A stretch of DNA of 52,153 nucleotides from an uncultured Ellagibacter sp. (GCA_934663775.1 CAKUKU010000015.1:1-52153), one strand, 5' to 3'. Numbered from the stretch's first letter, positions 17,418 to 27,216 are shown. A program made the numbers and translations. Notes: generated from the letters alone by a model not told the origin.

Positions 17418-18353
17418 CTACCTCTTCCTTGCCTTCGGGTCCAAACCATCGCGAATGCCGTCGCCGAGCAGGTTGAACGCGAGCACGGTAAGCGTGATGG
17501 CAAGGCCCGGGAAGATCATGAGCCACGGTGCGCGGAACAGCTCGTTGCGGCCGCGGCCGAGCATGTCACCCCACTCGGCATCGGGCGGCTGCACGCCGAG
17601 GCCCAAAAAGCCGAGCGCCGCGCAGTCGAGGATGGCCGAGGAGATGCCGAGCGTCGCGCGGACGATGATCGACGGCAGCGCGTTCGGCAGCACATGGCGA
17701 AACACAATGAGGAAGTTCGAGTCGCCGATCACGCGAGCGGCGGCGACGTAGTCGTTTTCCTTGATGGACAAAATCTCCGAGCGCACGATTCGCGCGTACT
17801 CGGGAATGGCGACGAAGCCGATGGCCACGACCGCCTTCTCGATACCCTGGCCGAGCGCCGCCATGATGGCGATGGCGAGCAGGATCGAGGGAATGGAGAG
17901 CATCATGTCCATGATGCGCATGATGACGGTGTCCCACACGCCGCCCTTGTAGCCCGCGATCGCGCCCAAGATCACGCCGACGGTAAGCGAGATGGCGACG
18001 GCCGCCAGGCCCACGACGAGCGTGATCTGCGTTCCCACGAGCACGCGGGAGAAGATGTCGCGGCCCTGCAGGTCGGTGCCGAACCAATGCGCGGCCGAGG
18101 GGCCCTGCACGGATTCCGCGAGGTTCTGCTCATAGGGATCGTAGGGCAGGATGCCGGGGACGAGCTTCGTCACGATGGCGATCACCGCGAGCAGGATGAT
18201 GAAGATGGCCGACACGAGCGCGGCCTTGTTGGAGACGATGCCGGCGAAAACATCTTTCCAGATGCTCTCGCGTTTCTCGACGACTGCCGGGGCCTCGGCC
18301 TGCGCGACCTCGCCCGCGGCGCCCTCGGCGGCCAGAACGGTCTTCTTGCTCAT
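17418..18353 (-). CDS. oppC: Peptide ABC transporter permease OppC/DppC
   Basis: A membrane subunit with about six segments, the OppC_N leader (residues about 30-80) and the BPD_transp_1 domain with the EAA-loop region RVIGDSNFLIVFRHVLPNAL. The N-terminus is an Ala/Glu-rich cytoplasmic stretch. ATG at 18353 lies 5 nt after the oppB stop; in-frame codons further upstream would run into oppB. Works with OppB as the translocation pore. Confidence 0.93.
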   Translation of the reverse strand: MSKKTVLAAEGAAGEVAQAEAPAVVEKRESIWKDVFAGIVSNKAALVSAIFIILLAVIAIVTKLVPGILPYDPYEQNLAESVQGPSAAHWFGTDLQGRDIFSRVLVGTQITLVVGLAAVAISLTVGVILGAIAGYKGGVWDTVIMRIMDMMLSIPSILLAIAIMAALGQGIEKAVVAIGFVAIPEYARIVRSEILSIKENDYVAAARVIGDSNFLIVFRHVLPNALPSIIVRATLGISSAILDCAALGFLGLGVQPPDAEWGDMLGRGRNELFRAPWLMIFPGLAITLTVLAFNLLGDGIRDGLDPKARKR

Positions 18354-18358
18354 AGCTA

Positions 18359-19378
18359 TCACCCCTCTTCCTTCGCGCCGTACTTGATGCGCGGATCGAG
18401 CCATGCGTAGACGATGTCGACGAGCAGGTTCATGAAGACGAAGATGACGGCGACCAGGAGCACCACGCCCTGCACCACCGGGAAGTCGCTCTTCAATACG
18501 CAGTCGACGGCGTACTTGCCGATGCCCGGCCATGCGAACACGGTCTCGGTGAGCAGTGCGCCGCCGAGCAGGCTTCCGAACTGCAGGCCTATGACGGTCG
18601 ACACGGGAAGCATGGCGTTGCGAAGCGCGTGCTTGATGTAGACCGACCTCTTCGAGAGTCCCTTCGCGCGCGCCGTGCGGATGTAGTCGGCGTTGAGCGT
18701 TTCAAGCATCGAGGAGCGCGTCATGCGCGTGATGATAGCCATGGAATACAAAGACAGCGTGACCGTCGGCAGGATGAGATGCACGAGCACGTCGCCGAGG
18801 GCCTCCATGTCGCCCTTCGCGATGGTGTCGATGATGAAGAAGCCCGTGCCGCCTGAAGGTTGCAGAAGCGGCGTCACGCGGCCCGACGACGGCAGAATAT
18901 GCAGCGTCGCCGAGAACAGCAAGATGAGCAAAATGCCCGACCAGAAGACCGGCATCGACACGCCGATAAGCGCGATCACCATCGACACGTTGTCGGCGAG
19001 CTTGTTCTTCTTCACCGCAGCGAGCACGCCGAGTGCGATGCCGCAGATGGAAGCCACGATAATGGCGCACAATGCGAGTTCGGCGGTTGCCGGGAAGCGC
19101 GCCGCGAGCTCGGCGGCGACCGAGGTGTGGGTGTAGTACGACGTGCCAAGATCGCCTTGGAGCGCCGCCACCAGGAAGTTGATGTACTGCATCCAGATGG
19201 GATCATCGAGCCCGTAGTCGGCTCGCCATGCGGCCATCGCCTCCGCCGTCGCGTGTTCGCCTAAGACCACGGGAGCCGGGTCGGAGGCGAGGACGCGCGT
19301 GATGAAGAAGATGATGATCGTCACACCCAGCAGCACGGGAATCACCATGAGGATTCTCTTGAGGATGTATTTGAGCAC
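18359..19378 (-). CDS. oppB: Peptide ABC transporter permease OppB/DppB
   Basis: A membrane permease with the N-terminal segment LKRILMVIPVLLGVTIIIFF typical of DppB/OppB, six membrane spans, and the loop ARAKGLSKRSVYIKHALRNA followed by P-V-S. GTG at 19378 is chosen because AAAGGA lies just upstream; the upstream in-frame stretch is Arg/Pro-rich and looks non-coding. About 200 bases separate it from oppA, with a strong hairpin between, so oppB and later genes are probably transcribed at lower level than oppA. Confidence 0.93.
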   Translation of the reverse strand: MLKYILKRILMVIPVLLGVTIIIFFITRVLASDPAPVVLGEHATAEAMAAWRADYGLDDPIWMQYINFLVAALQGDLGTSYYTHTSVAAELAARFPATAELALCAIIVASICGIALGVLAAVKKNKLADNVSMVIALIGVSMPVFWSGILLILLFSATLHILPSSGRVTPLLQPSGGTGFFIIDTIAKGDMEALGDVLVHLILPTVTLSLYSMAIITRMTRSSMLETLNADYIRTARAKGLSKRSVYIKHALRNAMLPVSTVIGLQFGSLLGGALLTETVFAWPGIGKYAVDCVLKSDFPVVQGVVLLVAVIFVFMNLLVDIVYAWLDPRIKYGAKEEG

Positions 19379-19504
19379 CGTAGTCCTTTCGAAACCGCGG
19401 CCCGCTTCTTCTCGTCTGAGAGGGCCGCAAAGGCGCAGTTCACGCGGATCCTGCCCGGAACCGAATCGCGTCGATTCAGCTCGGGGCAAGGCCGCGCGCC
19501 ACGC

Positions 19505-19545
19505 AACAAACGGGCGCGCGGGGCTGCTTGCGAGCCCCACGCGCC
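19505..19545 (-). terminator. Attenuating hairpin between oppA and oppB
   Basis: Arms 19513-19525 and 19533-19545 pair over 13 positions with one mismatch; on the - strand the stem is followed by GTTTGTTG, a poor T tail. Such a partial terminator after the solute-binding gene fits the excess of binding protein over permease common in ABC operons. The rest of 19379-19576 holds nothing else I recognise. Confidence 0.6.
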
Positions 19546-19576
19546 GCAAGAGGGCAAACGCTGAAATCAGCGCGCT

Positions 19577-21217
19577 TTACGCTTCCTTGGAAACGCCCTT
19601 GAAGAAGACGACTCCCGTCGGATGATAGTAGAAGTCCTTCACCTTCGGGCTGTAGCCGAGCAGGTTCTTGGAATGGGAGATGAGCAGCCACGGTTGTTCG
19701 TCTGCCACCATCTGCTCGCACTCCTTGTAGATGGCGTCGCGATCGTCGCCGTCCGGCGTGTCGACGCCCTTGGCGATGAGCTTTTTGTACTCAGCGTTGT
19801 CCCAGTGAGCGACATTCATCGACTTATTGGAGTCGGCGAGCAGGTTCATGAAGTTGTCCGGGTCGCCGTTGTCGCCGGTCCAGCCGTAGAAGCAGATGTC
19901 GTAGGGATCGGTCTGCACCTTGGACTTGTAAGTCGTCCAGTCGTACTGGGTGATCTGCACGTCGACGCCGACCTTGGACAGGTAGCCCTGGATCATGTTG
20001 GCAAGTTCCACGCCGCCCTTGGCGTTGTACGGGCGCGCGGTGGAGTACGTGATGCAGGTGAGCTTGGTGACGCCCTTCGCGGCGAGGGTGGCCTTCGCGG
20101 CATCGGGATCGTAGGCGGTCTGCTTGATGTCCTTGTCGTAGGGAGCCATCCACAGCGGCATGACGGAGTTCGCGACGGATGCGTACTCGCCGTAGATCGC
20201 GCTGACCATTTCCTCAACGTTCACAGCCTGGGCGATTGCCTTGCGAACTTCCTTGTCGGCGCAGATGCCGCCCGCATCGGTGTTGAACGCCATGTAGTTG
20301 ATGGTCATGCCGTCCTCGGAGAACAGCTCGTAGCCGCCGTCGGTGATCTGGCTTGCGGAAGACGGGTCGACAGACGAGATGATGTCGCACTCGCCGTTCA
20401 GAAGCGACGTGATGCGGGTGTTGCCCTCGGCGATGACCTTGAAGATGATGTTCTTGATCTTGGGGGCGTTGTCCTTATCCCAGTAGTCCTCGTTTGCCTC
20501 GAGGGTGATGGAAGCGGACTTCGTCCAGTCGACGAACTTGTAGGGGCCGGTGCCGGAAGGCTCGGTGATGGCCTTGCCCTGACCCGCCTTCTCGGCGGCC
20601 TTCGGGGAGACGATCGGGGCGGCCAGGCACATAGCCAGGTTCTTCAAGAACGACGTGTTCGCGGCGCGCAGGGTGATCTTCACCGTCTTGTCGTCGACGG
20701 CCTCGACGCTCTTCACGCCGGAGTTCGAGGCTTCCTCGCCGTAGACGAAGGAGGCGTAGGGCTGGTCGGAGGTGCGGTTCGGCTCGAGCTGGCGCTCGAT
20801 GGAGGTCTTCACGGCGGCGGCGTTGAAGTCGGAGCCGTCATGGAACTTCACGCCTTCGCGAAGCTTGATGGTGTAGATAAGGCCGTCGGAGGAAATCTCG
20901 GGCAGCTCGGTTGCGAGGACCGGCTTGACTTCCGCGTTCTTCTCAGCGAAACCGTAGAGGCCTTCGTAGATGTTGCAGGAAACGACTGCGGACTCGCCGT
21001 CGTCGAAGTACGCCGGGTCGAGGGCGCGGGGGTCGGCGGTCAGGCTGTAGGTGATGCTGTCGGCACCCTTAGAGCCGGACGCGGCCTTGTCGTCGCTCTT
21101 CTTCTCGGAGCTGCCGCCCGAGCAACCTGCCATGCCCATCATGGCCGTGCCCGCAACCGCAGTTCCGAGCAGACCCATGAACTGGCGCCTGCTGAACTTG
21201 AGCTTGCTTTCTTCCAT
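19577..21217 (-). CDS. oppA: Peptide-binding lipoprotein OppA/DppA (SBP_bac_5), Tat-type signal
   Basis: The extracytoplasmic receptor of the peptide importer. The signal has twin arginines (SRRQFMGLLG) and a lipobox MAGC, followed by a Ser/Gly/Lys linker. The SBP_bac_5 domain is evident: DPRALDPAYFDDGESAVV, YTIKLREGVKFHDGSDFNAA, GTGPYKFVDWTKSASITL, and the C-terminal LISHSKNLLGYSPKVKDF. 546 residues is family length. ATG at 21217 has GGGAG upstream. It is first in the operon oppA-[hairpin]-oppBCDF. Which peptides are bound cannot be told. Confidence 0.94.
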   Translation of the reverse strand: MEESKLKFSRRQFMGLLGTAVAGTAMMGMAGCSGGSSEKKSDDKAASGSKGADSITYSLTADPRALDPAYFDDGESAVVSCNIYEGLYGFAEKNAEVKPVLATELPEISSDGLIYTIKLREGVKFHDGSDFNAAAVKTSIERQLEPNRTSDQPYASFVYGEEASNSGVKSVEAVDDKTVKITLRAANTSFLKNLAMCLAAPIVSPKAAEKAGQGKAITEPSGTGPYKFVDWTKSASITLEANEDYWDKDNAPKIKNIIFKVIAEGNTRITSLLNGECDIISSVDPSSASQITDGGYELFSEDGMTINYMAFNTDAGGICADKEVRKAIAQAVNVEEMVSAIYGEYASVANSVMPLWMAPYDKDIKQTAYDPDAAKATLAAKGVTKLTCITYSTARPYNAKGGVELANMIQGYLSKVGVDVQITQYDWTTYKSKVQTDPYDICFYGWTGDNGDPDNFMNLLADSNKSMNVAHWDNAEYKKLIAKGVDTPDGDDRDAIYKECEQMVADEQPWLLISHSKNLLGYSPKVKDFYYHPTGVVFFKGVSKEA

Positions 21218-21298
21218 TGGAATACTCCCTTCCCATTACGGCTCGCCCCGAGGCGAGTCGTTCGCACGGGCACCCATGCCCGCGCTGCCGGACGAACA

Positions 21299-21314
21299 CC
21301 TAGCGAATACTAGG
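21299..21314 (-). promoter_or_regulatory. Inverted repeat in the oppA leader
   Basis: CCTAG (21299-21303), six bases, CTAGG (21310-21314). It is the clearest dyad in the 283-base gap between smc and oppA (21218-21500) and could be an operator. I see no convincing -35/-10 pair. A weak stem at about 21448-21466 may terminate smc. Confidence 0.3.
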
Positions 21315-21500
21315 AAATTCGTATCGGTACACTTTAGCGGAGAAAAGCGAGTTGTGGAGCCTAAATGAAGATATTAGTGGCTCAATTATTCAGATTTTGG
21401 CGTAAACGGCGCTTTGAGCACGAGATTAGACGTTTCGCGGACGGGTAAAGGGCGTGTAAAGCGCCCCTTCGCATGCGCCCGGCGTGAAGTTATCCGAGCG

Positions 21501-24500
21501 TTACTCGGCGTACTGCAGGGCGCGGTCGAGCTTTTGGCTTACGACTTTGGTCACGCCGTCGGCCTGCATGGACACGCCGAAGAGCACATCGGCGGTCTCC
21601 ATCGTGCGGCGCTGATGCGTGATCATGATGAGCTGCGTGGTGTCGCGCAGCGATTCCACGAACGCGATGAGGCGACGCAGGTTCGTGTCGTCGAGCGCGG
21701 CCTCGACCTCGTCGAGGATATAAAACGGCGTGGTGCGGATGCGGTAGACCGCGAACAGAAGCGCGATCGCGGTGAGCGACTTCTCGCCGCCGGACATGAG
21801 CGTCATCTTCGCGATGCGCTTGCCGCGCGGTTGCGCCGACACTTCCACACCCGTGTTCTCCAAGTCCTCCGGATCCACAAGCGACAGATGCGCAGAGCCC
21901 CCGGGGAACAACGTGGCGAAGATTTCCTGGAAGTTTGCGTTCACGGCGTCGAAGGTACGCACGAAGTCGTCTTTCATGCGCGCGTCGATGACGCGGTTGA
22001 TCTTCGCGAGCGACTTGCGCGCCCCGTCGAGGTCGGCGAGCTGGCTTGCCAGATAGTCGTAGCGCACCTTGAGCGCGTCGTACTCGTCGGCGGCGTCGGG
22101 GTTGATCGCGCCGAGATTGGCGATGCGGCGGCGCAGCTTGAACGCGGCGTCCTCGACCTCGTGGCGATCTTCGAGCGCAGGGAGCGCGAGCGCCGTCTCG
22201 AGCGGCGTACGGCAACCGTGGACAATCTCATTCACCGCAGCCTCGACCTGCACTTCCAGGCGCCCCTTGTCCACACGGGCGGTACTGAGGCGCTCGTTTG
22301 CGGCGTCGTAGGCATCGCGCGCGGCGCGGGCCTTCGCGCGCGCGTCGTTCGCCTGGGCGTGCAACCCCGACTGGGAGTCCTCGGCCTGGGACGCCTTGTC
22401 CTCAAGGTCGATCGTCCATCTGCGGGCGCTTTGCGCGAGCTCTTCGAAGATGGCGAGCAGCGGGTCTATGCGACTTGCGGAAACCTCCTTCGCCCTGAGG
22501 GCCACGCGCTGCGTTCGCGCCTGGGCTGCGAGCTGAGCGAGCTCGCCCGCGCGCGCATCGCGCACGCGAACGGTGTAGGTCTCGCGCTCCACGAGGGTCG
22601 CCGCGGCAAGGCGCGCCTCGGCAAGGGCGTCGGTCGCCTGCTGCGCGGCATCGCGCAGGGGCGCCGCCGCGTCGAGCGCGACGGCAAGGCTCTCCTTCAC
22701 GCCTTCGAGCTCACACCCCAGCTCATCGGCGAGCCGCGCGTATTCCTCCACGTTGGGACGGGCCTCGGCGATGGTCTGCTCCGCCTCAGTGCGCTGGCGC
22801 TCCACGTCCTCGAGCTCGCAGCGCGTCGAGGTGAGTTTGCGCGAGGCGGCGTCGGCGGCGGCGCGCGCGGCGTCGGCCTTGCCCTTCGCTGCGGCGAGCT
22901 CCTGGCTTTTCGCCAGGCTTTCCCCCTGCGCCGTGCGCAAGGCGGACTCGGCGGCATCCGCCGCCTCGCGCGCCTTTTGGGTCGCTTCTTTGGCAGCGTG
23001 GAGTTCGCGCGAGAGCTCCTCGATGCGACGGGCGCGCACGAGAGCACCCTGTCCCTCATCGTTTACCTGCTGACCTGCGACGACTTTGCCGGAAGGCCAC
23101 ACCATGCACCCATCGGGGACGGCGAAGCGCAGCCCGAGCGCATCCGCCTCGCGCGCTGCGAGCGCCTCTTCCAAGCACTCGCACACGACGACGTCGCCTA
23201 AAAGCGCGCGGACCGCGCGGGCGGAGGATTCGGGGAAGGTGAGGTCGCTTATGAGCGCGCGGCCGGGGGCGCCCTTGGGGCGCGCCGTGGCGTCGGGGGC
23301 GGCGCAGGCGTTCCCGTCATCGCGCAGCACGAGCGTCACTTCCCCGCTTTTGCCCTCGCGGGTAAGCGCGGACACCACGTTCGCGGCGCAGGAGCTGTCG
23401 GCCACGAGAAGCGCGGCCACATCGGAGCCGAGCAAGAACTCGACGAGCGCCTCTTGCCCCTCAGGCGCGGAAATCTCGTGCGCGAGCGGGGCGATCGCGG
23501 CGTCAAAGGAAGCGGCATTGGCGGTGAGCCACTCGAGCGCGGGGCCCTGGGCCTTCGCGGACGCGCGCTCCACCTCGCGAAGCGCATCGATGGACGCGGC
23601 GCAGGCGCGCTCGGCGTCGATCGCCTCGTCGCGGGAGGCACGGGCCGCCTCGGCTGCGCGCATGGCCTCGCCGACGCGCGTGCGGATTTCCTTTTCTGCC
23701 TGGTCAAGCGAGGAAAGCTCGCGGTCAAGCTCGCTCGCGTGCGCTTCTGCCTGCTCGGCTTCCGCCTTCGCGCGGTCGAACTGGAGGGAAAGCTCCTGGG
23801 TGCGCCCCTCGATGATCTTCATATGGGCGAGGCCGTTCGTGAGCGCCTCTTTGAGCTCGGCGTGCTTGGCGCGCGCGGAGTTGATGCGCGCTTCCAAATC
23901 GCGGCTCGCGCGCCCGAGTTCGGTGGCGCGCTTCTCGGTCTCGGCGCGGCGCGCCGTCACGTCAGCGTGGTCGGCGGCAAGGCGCGAAACCTTCTCCTCC
24001 GCCTGCGCGCGCTCGGCTTGCACGCCCGCAAGCTGCGCGTTCGCGGCGTCGAGGTCGGCCTGGGCCGTCTTTGTGCGCACGGCGTTCGCCTCGAGCGACA
24101 CCGCAAGCTCACCTGCACGGGAAGTCGCTGCGCGCTTGCGCTCGCGCATGACGAGCTCAGCGGACTCGATGCGCTCAACGGCGCCCGAAGCCTGGCGATG
24201 CTGGCGTGTGAGTTCGCCGGCACTGGCTCCCTCTTGGCGGATCTTTTCCTGCAGCGCCTCGGCGGCAGCTTCCGCAGCCGAAATCTCCGCGCGCTTCGCC
24301 TCGAGCTCGGCAGCAACGGCTTCCTCGCGCGCCGTGGCGGCGGCGTGCTTTTCCTGTAGCTGTCGCAGGTCGTCAACGGCGAGCTGCAACTTCAGCTCGG
24401 AGAGCTCCGCGGAAAGCCCCTGGTAGGTGCGGGCGCGCTTCGCCTTGCGCTCGAGCGGCTTCAGCTGGCGCTCCACCTCGGCGGTCACGTCGCGCACGCG

Positions 24501-25067
24501 CGCGAGATGCTGATCCATCTGGGCGAGCTTGCGCTCGCTTTTCGCCTTGCGCTGCTTGTGCTTCAAGGTGCCCGCCGCCTCCTCGATGAGCGCGCGGCGG
24601 TCCTCCGGTTTCGATTGCAGGATAGAATCTAAGCTACCTTGCGAAATGATGGAATGCGTGCCCGTGCCGAGACCCGAGTCGTGAAGAATGTCGAGCACGT
24701 CCATGCGGCGCGCGACGGTGCCGTTGATCAGGTACTCGCTTTCGCCCGAGCGGTACATGCGGCGCGTGATGGCCACCTCGTCATAGTCGACGGGAAGCGT
24801 GCCGTCGGAGTTGTCGAGCACCAGATCGACCTCGGCGAGCCCCGTCGCGCGACGAGCGGATGAGCCCGCGAAGATGACGTCTTCCATGGCCTGGCCGCGC
24901 AGATGCTTGGCGTTGCGCTCGCCGAGCACCCACAAGACGGCGTCCGAGATGTTCGACTTGCCCGAGCCGTTCGGGCCCACGATCGCCGTGATGCCCGGCT
25001 CGAGCGTGAGCGCGCTTCTGTCGGCGAAGGACTTGAAGCCCTTCAAGACCAGGGACTTGAGATACAT
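21501..25067 (-). CDS. smc: Chromosome segregation ATPase SMC
   Basis: The structural maintenance of chromosomes protein that organises and segregates the nucleoid with ScpA/ScpB (not in the window). 1188 residues, full length. The N-terminal ATPase half has GPNGSGKSNISDAVLWVLGE near residue 32; two long Ala/Glu/Arg-rich coiled coils (about 165-500 and 670-1030) flank the hinge (about 515-640, LLGSDVAALLVAD and CMVWPSGKVV). The C-terminal half has the signature MSGGEKSLTAIALLFA near residue 1091 and Walker B FYILDEVEAALDD. It begins 3 nt after the rnc stop, part of the plsX-rnc-smc run. Confidence 0.97.
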   Translation of the reverse strand: MYLKSLVLKGFKSFADRSALTLEPGITAIVGPNGSGKSNISDAVLWVLGERNAKHLRGQAMEDVIFAGSSARRATGLAEVDLVLDNSDGTLPVDYDEVAITRRMYRSGESEYLINGTVARRMDVLDILHDSGLGTGTHSIISQGSLDSILQSKPEDRRALIEEAAGTLKHKQRKAKSERKLAQMDQHLARVRDVTAEVERQLKPLERKAKRARTYQGLSAELSELKLQLAVDDLRQLQEKHAAATAREEAVAAELEAKRAEISAAEAAAEALQEKIRQEGASAGELTRQHRQASGAVERIESAELVMRERKRAATSRAGELAVSLEANAVRTKTAQADLDAANAQLAGVQAERAQAEEKVSRLAADHADVTARRAETEKRATELGRASRDLEARINSARAKHAELKEALTNGLAHMKIIEGRTQELSLQFDRAKAEAEQAEAHASELDRELSSLDQAEKEIRTRVGEAMRAAEAARASRDEAIDAERACAASIDALREVERASAKAQGPALEWLTANAASFDAAIAPLAHEISAPEGQEALVEFLLGSDVAALLVADSSCAANVVSALTREGKSGEVTLVLRDDGNACAAPDATARPKGAPGRALISDLTFPESSARAVRALLGDVVVCECLEEALAAREADALGLRFAVPDGCMVWPSGKVVAGQQVNDEGQGALVRARRIEELSRELHAAKEATQKAREAADAAESALRTAQGESLAKSQELAAAKGKADAARAAADAASRKLTSTRCELEDVERQRTEAEQTIAEARPNVEEYARLADELGCELEGVKESLAVALDAAAPLRDAAQQATDALAEARLAAATLVERETYTVRVRDARAGELAQLAAQARTQRVALRAKEVSASRIDPLLAIFEELAQSARRWTIDLEDKASQAEDSQSGLHAQANDARAKARAARDAYDAANERLSTARVDKGRLEVQVEAAVNEIVHGCRTPLETALALPALEDRHEVEDAAFKLRRRIANLGAINPDAADEYDALKVRYDYLASQLADLDGARKSLAKINRVIDARMKDDFVRTFDAVNANFQEIFATLFPGGSAHLSLVDPEDLENTGVEVSAQPRGKRIAKMTLMSGGEKSLTAIALLFAVYRIRTTPFYILDEVEAALDDTNLRRLIAFVESLRDTTQLIMITHQRRTMETADVLFGVSMQADGVTKVVSQKLDRALQYAE

Positions 25068-25070
25068 CCG

Positions 25071-25961
25071 CTAACCCTGCTTTTTCTGATGGCGCGCGGC
25101 TTCCTTTTCGGCCTTGGCGCGGGCGCGCTCGGAGGCCTTCTCGGCCTTGGCCTGCGCCGCAGCCTCTTCCTTGGCGGCGCGGGCGGCGGCCTTCTCCGCC
25201 TTCATCTGCGCGGCGGCCTCCTCTTTGGCGGCCTTTTCCTCCTCGGATAAGCCCAGCCCGAAGAACTCGCCCAAACGCGCAAGCGTGCTTTTCGCCGCTT
25301 GGCTTTCGGCTTCCTTCTTCGTGCGGCCGGTGCCGCGCGCAAGGCCCTGATCGCCCGCATACACCTGCGCGACGAACGTGCGGTCGTGCGGTGGGCCCTG
25401 CGTCTCGATGAGCTTGTAGGTCGGCGTGATGCCGTCTTCCTGCAGCTTTTCCTGAAGGGCGCTCTTGGGGTTTTCGGGCTGCGCGGCCAGATCGAGCGAC
25501 ATGTGCGGAATGAGCGTGCGGCGCACGAATTTCACCGCGGCATCGATGCCGCCGTCAAGGTAGAGTGCGGCGACGACCGCCTCGTAGACGTTCTCGAGCG
25601 CGGAGTGCAGGCCGCGCTTGCCCGTGCCGGTCTCGGAGGAGCCGAACACGATGACGTCGGCGAACCCGAGGCTCGCGGCCACATCCGACAGGCTCGAGCC
25701 CGCGACGAGCGCCACCTTGATGCGCGTGAGCCCGCCCTCGTCGATCTCGTGGTAGCTGTCGAACGCGATGGCGGCCACGATGGCGCCCACGATCGAGTCG
25801 CCGAGAAACTCCAGGCGCTCGTAGGAGTACTTGACCGGGCGACCCTCCGTCGCCGAAGGGTGCGTGATCGCGGACAAAAGCAGCTGTTCCTGCTTGAATT
25901 CATAGCCCAGGATCTCCTGGGCGCGTGCGAGTTTTCCCTGCTGTTCTTCAGTCAGCGCCAT
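25071..25961 (-). CDS. rnc: Ribonuclease III with an Ala/Lys/Glu-rich C-terminal tail
   Basis: A double-strand-specific endoribonuclease for rRNA and mRNA processing. The nuclease domain (about 1-150) contains the signature YERLEFLGDSIVGAIVA with the catalytic carboxylates, and LHSALENVYEAVVAALYLDG. A dsRNA-binding domain follows (about 160-240: NPKSALQEKLQEDG, ARGTGRTKKEAESQAAKSTL). Beyond it is a tail of about 50 residues made of KAEKAAARAAKEEAAAQ-like repeats ending HQKKQG, absent from standard 225-250-residue enzymes. It starts at ATG 25961, 47 nt after plsX, and ends 3 nt before smc. Confidence 0.95.
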   Translation of the reverse strand: MALTEEQQGKLARAQEILGYEFKQEQLLLSAITHPSATEGRPVKYSYERLEFLGDSIVGAIVAAIAFDSYHEIDEGGLTRIKVALVAGSSLSDVAASLGFADVIVFGSSETGTGKRGLHSALENVYEAVVAALYLDGGIDAAVKFVRRTLIPHMSLDLAAQPENPKSALQEKLQEDGITPTYKLIETQGPPHDRTFVAQVYAGDQGLARGTGRTKKEAESQAAKSTLARLGEFFGLGLSEEEKAAKEEAAAQMKAEKAAARAAKEEAAAQAKAEKASERARAKAEKEAARHQKKQG

Positions 25962-26008
25962 GGATTTGCGACCACCTTGCGTCTTGTGCGGCTAGATTGC
26001 TTAAAGAC

Positions 26009-27076
26009 TTATTCTACCTGTTCAGAATCATTCATGTCAGCGCCAGATAAGGTTTGCGCGATTATTTCAGAAACATTCTCGCGCGCGGCGCGGGCGGTGA
26101 CGAGAATGCCGTTTTTCACGGCCTTCGCGTTCGAGGAGCCATGTCCGACGACGACGGCGCCCTTGCAGCCCAAAAGCGGCGCGCCGCCGTAGGTGTCGGC
26201 GCTCATGCGGTCCTTCAGATCGTAGAGCCCGTCCTTTAGCGCAAGCGCCCCGAGCTTCGCCTTCGTCGAGGACATCATGGTCTCCTTCACCATCTTGAAG
26301 AGCACTTTCGACGTGCCCTCGATGGTCTTGAGCGTCACGTTGCCGGTGAAGCCGTCGCACACCACCACGTCGAAGGCACCTGTTAGGAGGTCGCGCCCCT
26401 CGGCGTTGCCCGCGAAACCCGGCACCTGCTTGGCCATAAGGCCGTGCGTCTTGATGGAAAGCTCGTTGCCCTTCGTGTCCTCCTCGCCGATGTTCAAAAG
26501 ACCGATGCGGGGGTTCTCCACGCCCAAGATGCGCTTGGCGTAGATGCCGGCCATGCGGGCGAACTGCACGAGGTAGGCGGGCTTGCAGTCGGCATTCGCG
26601 CCCACGTCGCACAGAAGCACCGGATGCGCAGGCGCGGGAAGCGGCATGGCGAGCGCGGGGCGCTGCACGCCCTTCACGCGCCCGATCACGAGCGTGGCGG
26701 CAGCCAGGCAGGCGCCGGTCGACCCCGCGGAGAAAAAGCCTGCGGCTTGGCCTTCCTTCACCAGGCGGCACCCCACCACGAGCGAGGAGTCCTTCTTCGA
26801 GCGAACGGCGCGGGCGGGGTGCTCGGCCATGTCGATCACCTGGGTGGTGGCGTGCGCCCCGCAGCGCTCATGCGCGTCCGCGAAGGGCTCCACGACCTCG
26901 GCCGGCCCGGTGAGCACGATCTTGAGCGAGGGATCGGCGTCGAGCGCCGCCGCCACGCCTTCAAGCACGACGCTCGGCGCATTGTCGCCGCCCATGGCGT
27001 CGACGGCGATGACGGTCCCTGGGAACGCCTCGGCCTGCGCGCGTGCGGCGGCCATCTCGCGAGCTTTCCTTCCCAT
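26009..27076 (-). CDS. plsX: Phosphate acyltransferase PlsX
   Basis: Makes acyl-phosphate from acyl-ACP, the acyl donor for PlsY (gene at 48344) in phospholipid synthesis. Landmarks: VIAVDAMGGDNAPSVVLEG, GPAEVVEPF, VGCRLVKEGQAAGFFSAGST, LLCDVGANADCKP, and VVCDGFTGNVTLKTIEGTS. ATG at 27076 has GGAG 6 nt upstream; the upstream in-frame codon at 27109 falls in the rpmF terminator. 355 residues is family length, with about 15 extra residues at the N-terminus. It follows rpmF after a terminator, so it depends on readthrough or a promoter I could not identify. Confidence 0.95.
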   Translation of the reverse strand: MGRKAREMAAARAQAEAFPGTVIAVDAMGGDNAPSVVLEGVAAALDADPSLKIVLTGPAEVVEPFADAHERCGAHATTQVIDMAEHPARAVRSKKDSSLVVGCRLVKEGQAAGFFSAGSTGACLAAATLVIGRVKGVQRPALAMPLPAPAHPVLLCDVGANADCKPAYLVQFARMAGIYAKRILGVENPRIGLLNIGEEDTKGNELSIKTHGLMAKQVPGFAGNAEGRDLLTGAFDVVVCDGFTGNVTLKTIEGTSKVLFKMVKETMMSSTKAKLGALALKDGLYDLKDRMSADTYGGAPLLGCKGAVVVGHGSSNAKAVKNGILVTARAARENVSEIIAQTLSGADMNDSEQVE

Positions 27077-27111
27077 AGTGGGCTCCAATCCGGCGGGCGC
27101 GCGGCCCACCT

Positions 27112-27162
27112 AGTGAAAAAGCCTCCCGCCCGCGCGCTTTCGCGCACGGAAATGGGAGGCTT
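27112..27162 (-). terminator. Rho-independent terminator after rpmF
   Basis: AAGCCTCCC/GGGAGGCTT arms (27119-27127 and 27154-27162) enclose a second GCGCG hairpin, followed on the - strand by TTTTTC. It lies between rpmF and plsX. Confidence 0.88.
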
Positions 27163-27216
27163 CAGGCTTGCCTATGTAGTAGAAGCTAGGTCGGACTCGG
27201 CGAGCCCGCAAGCCGC

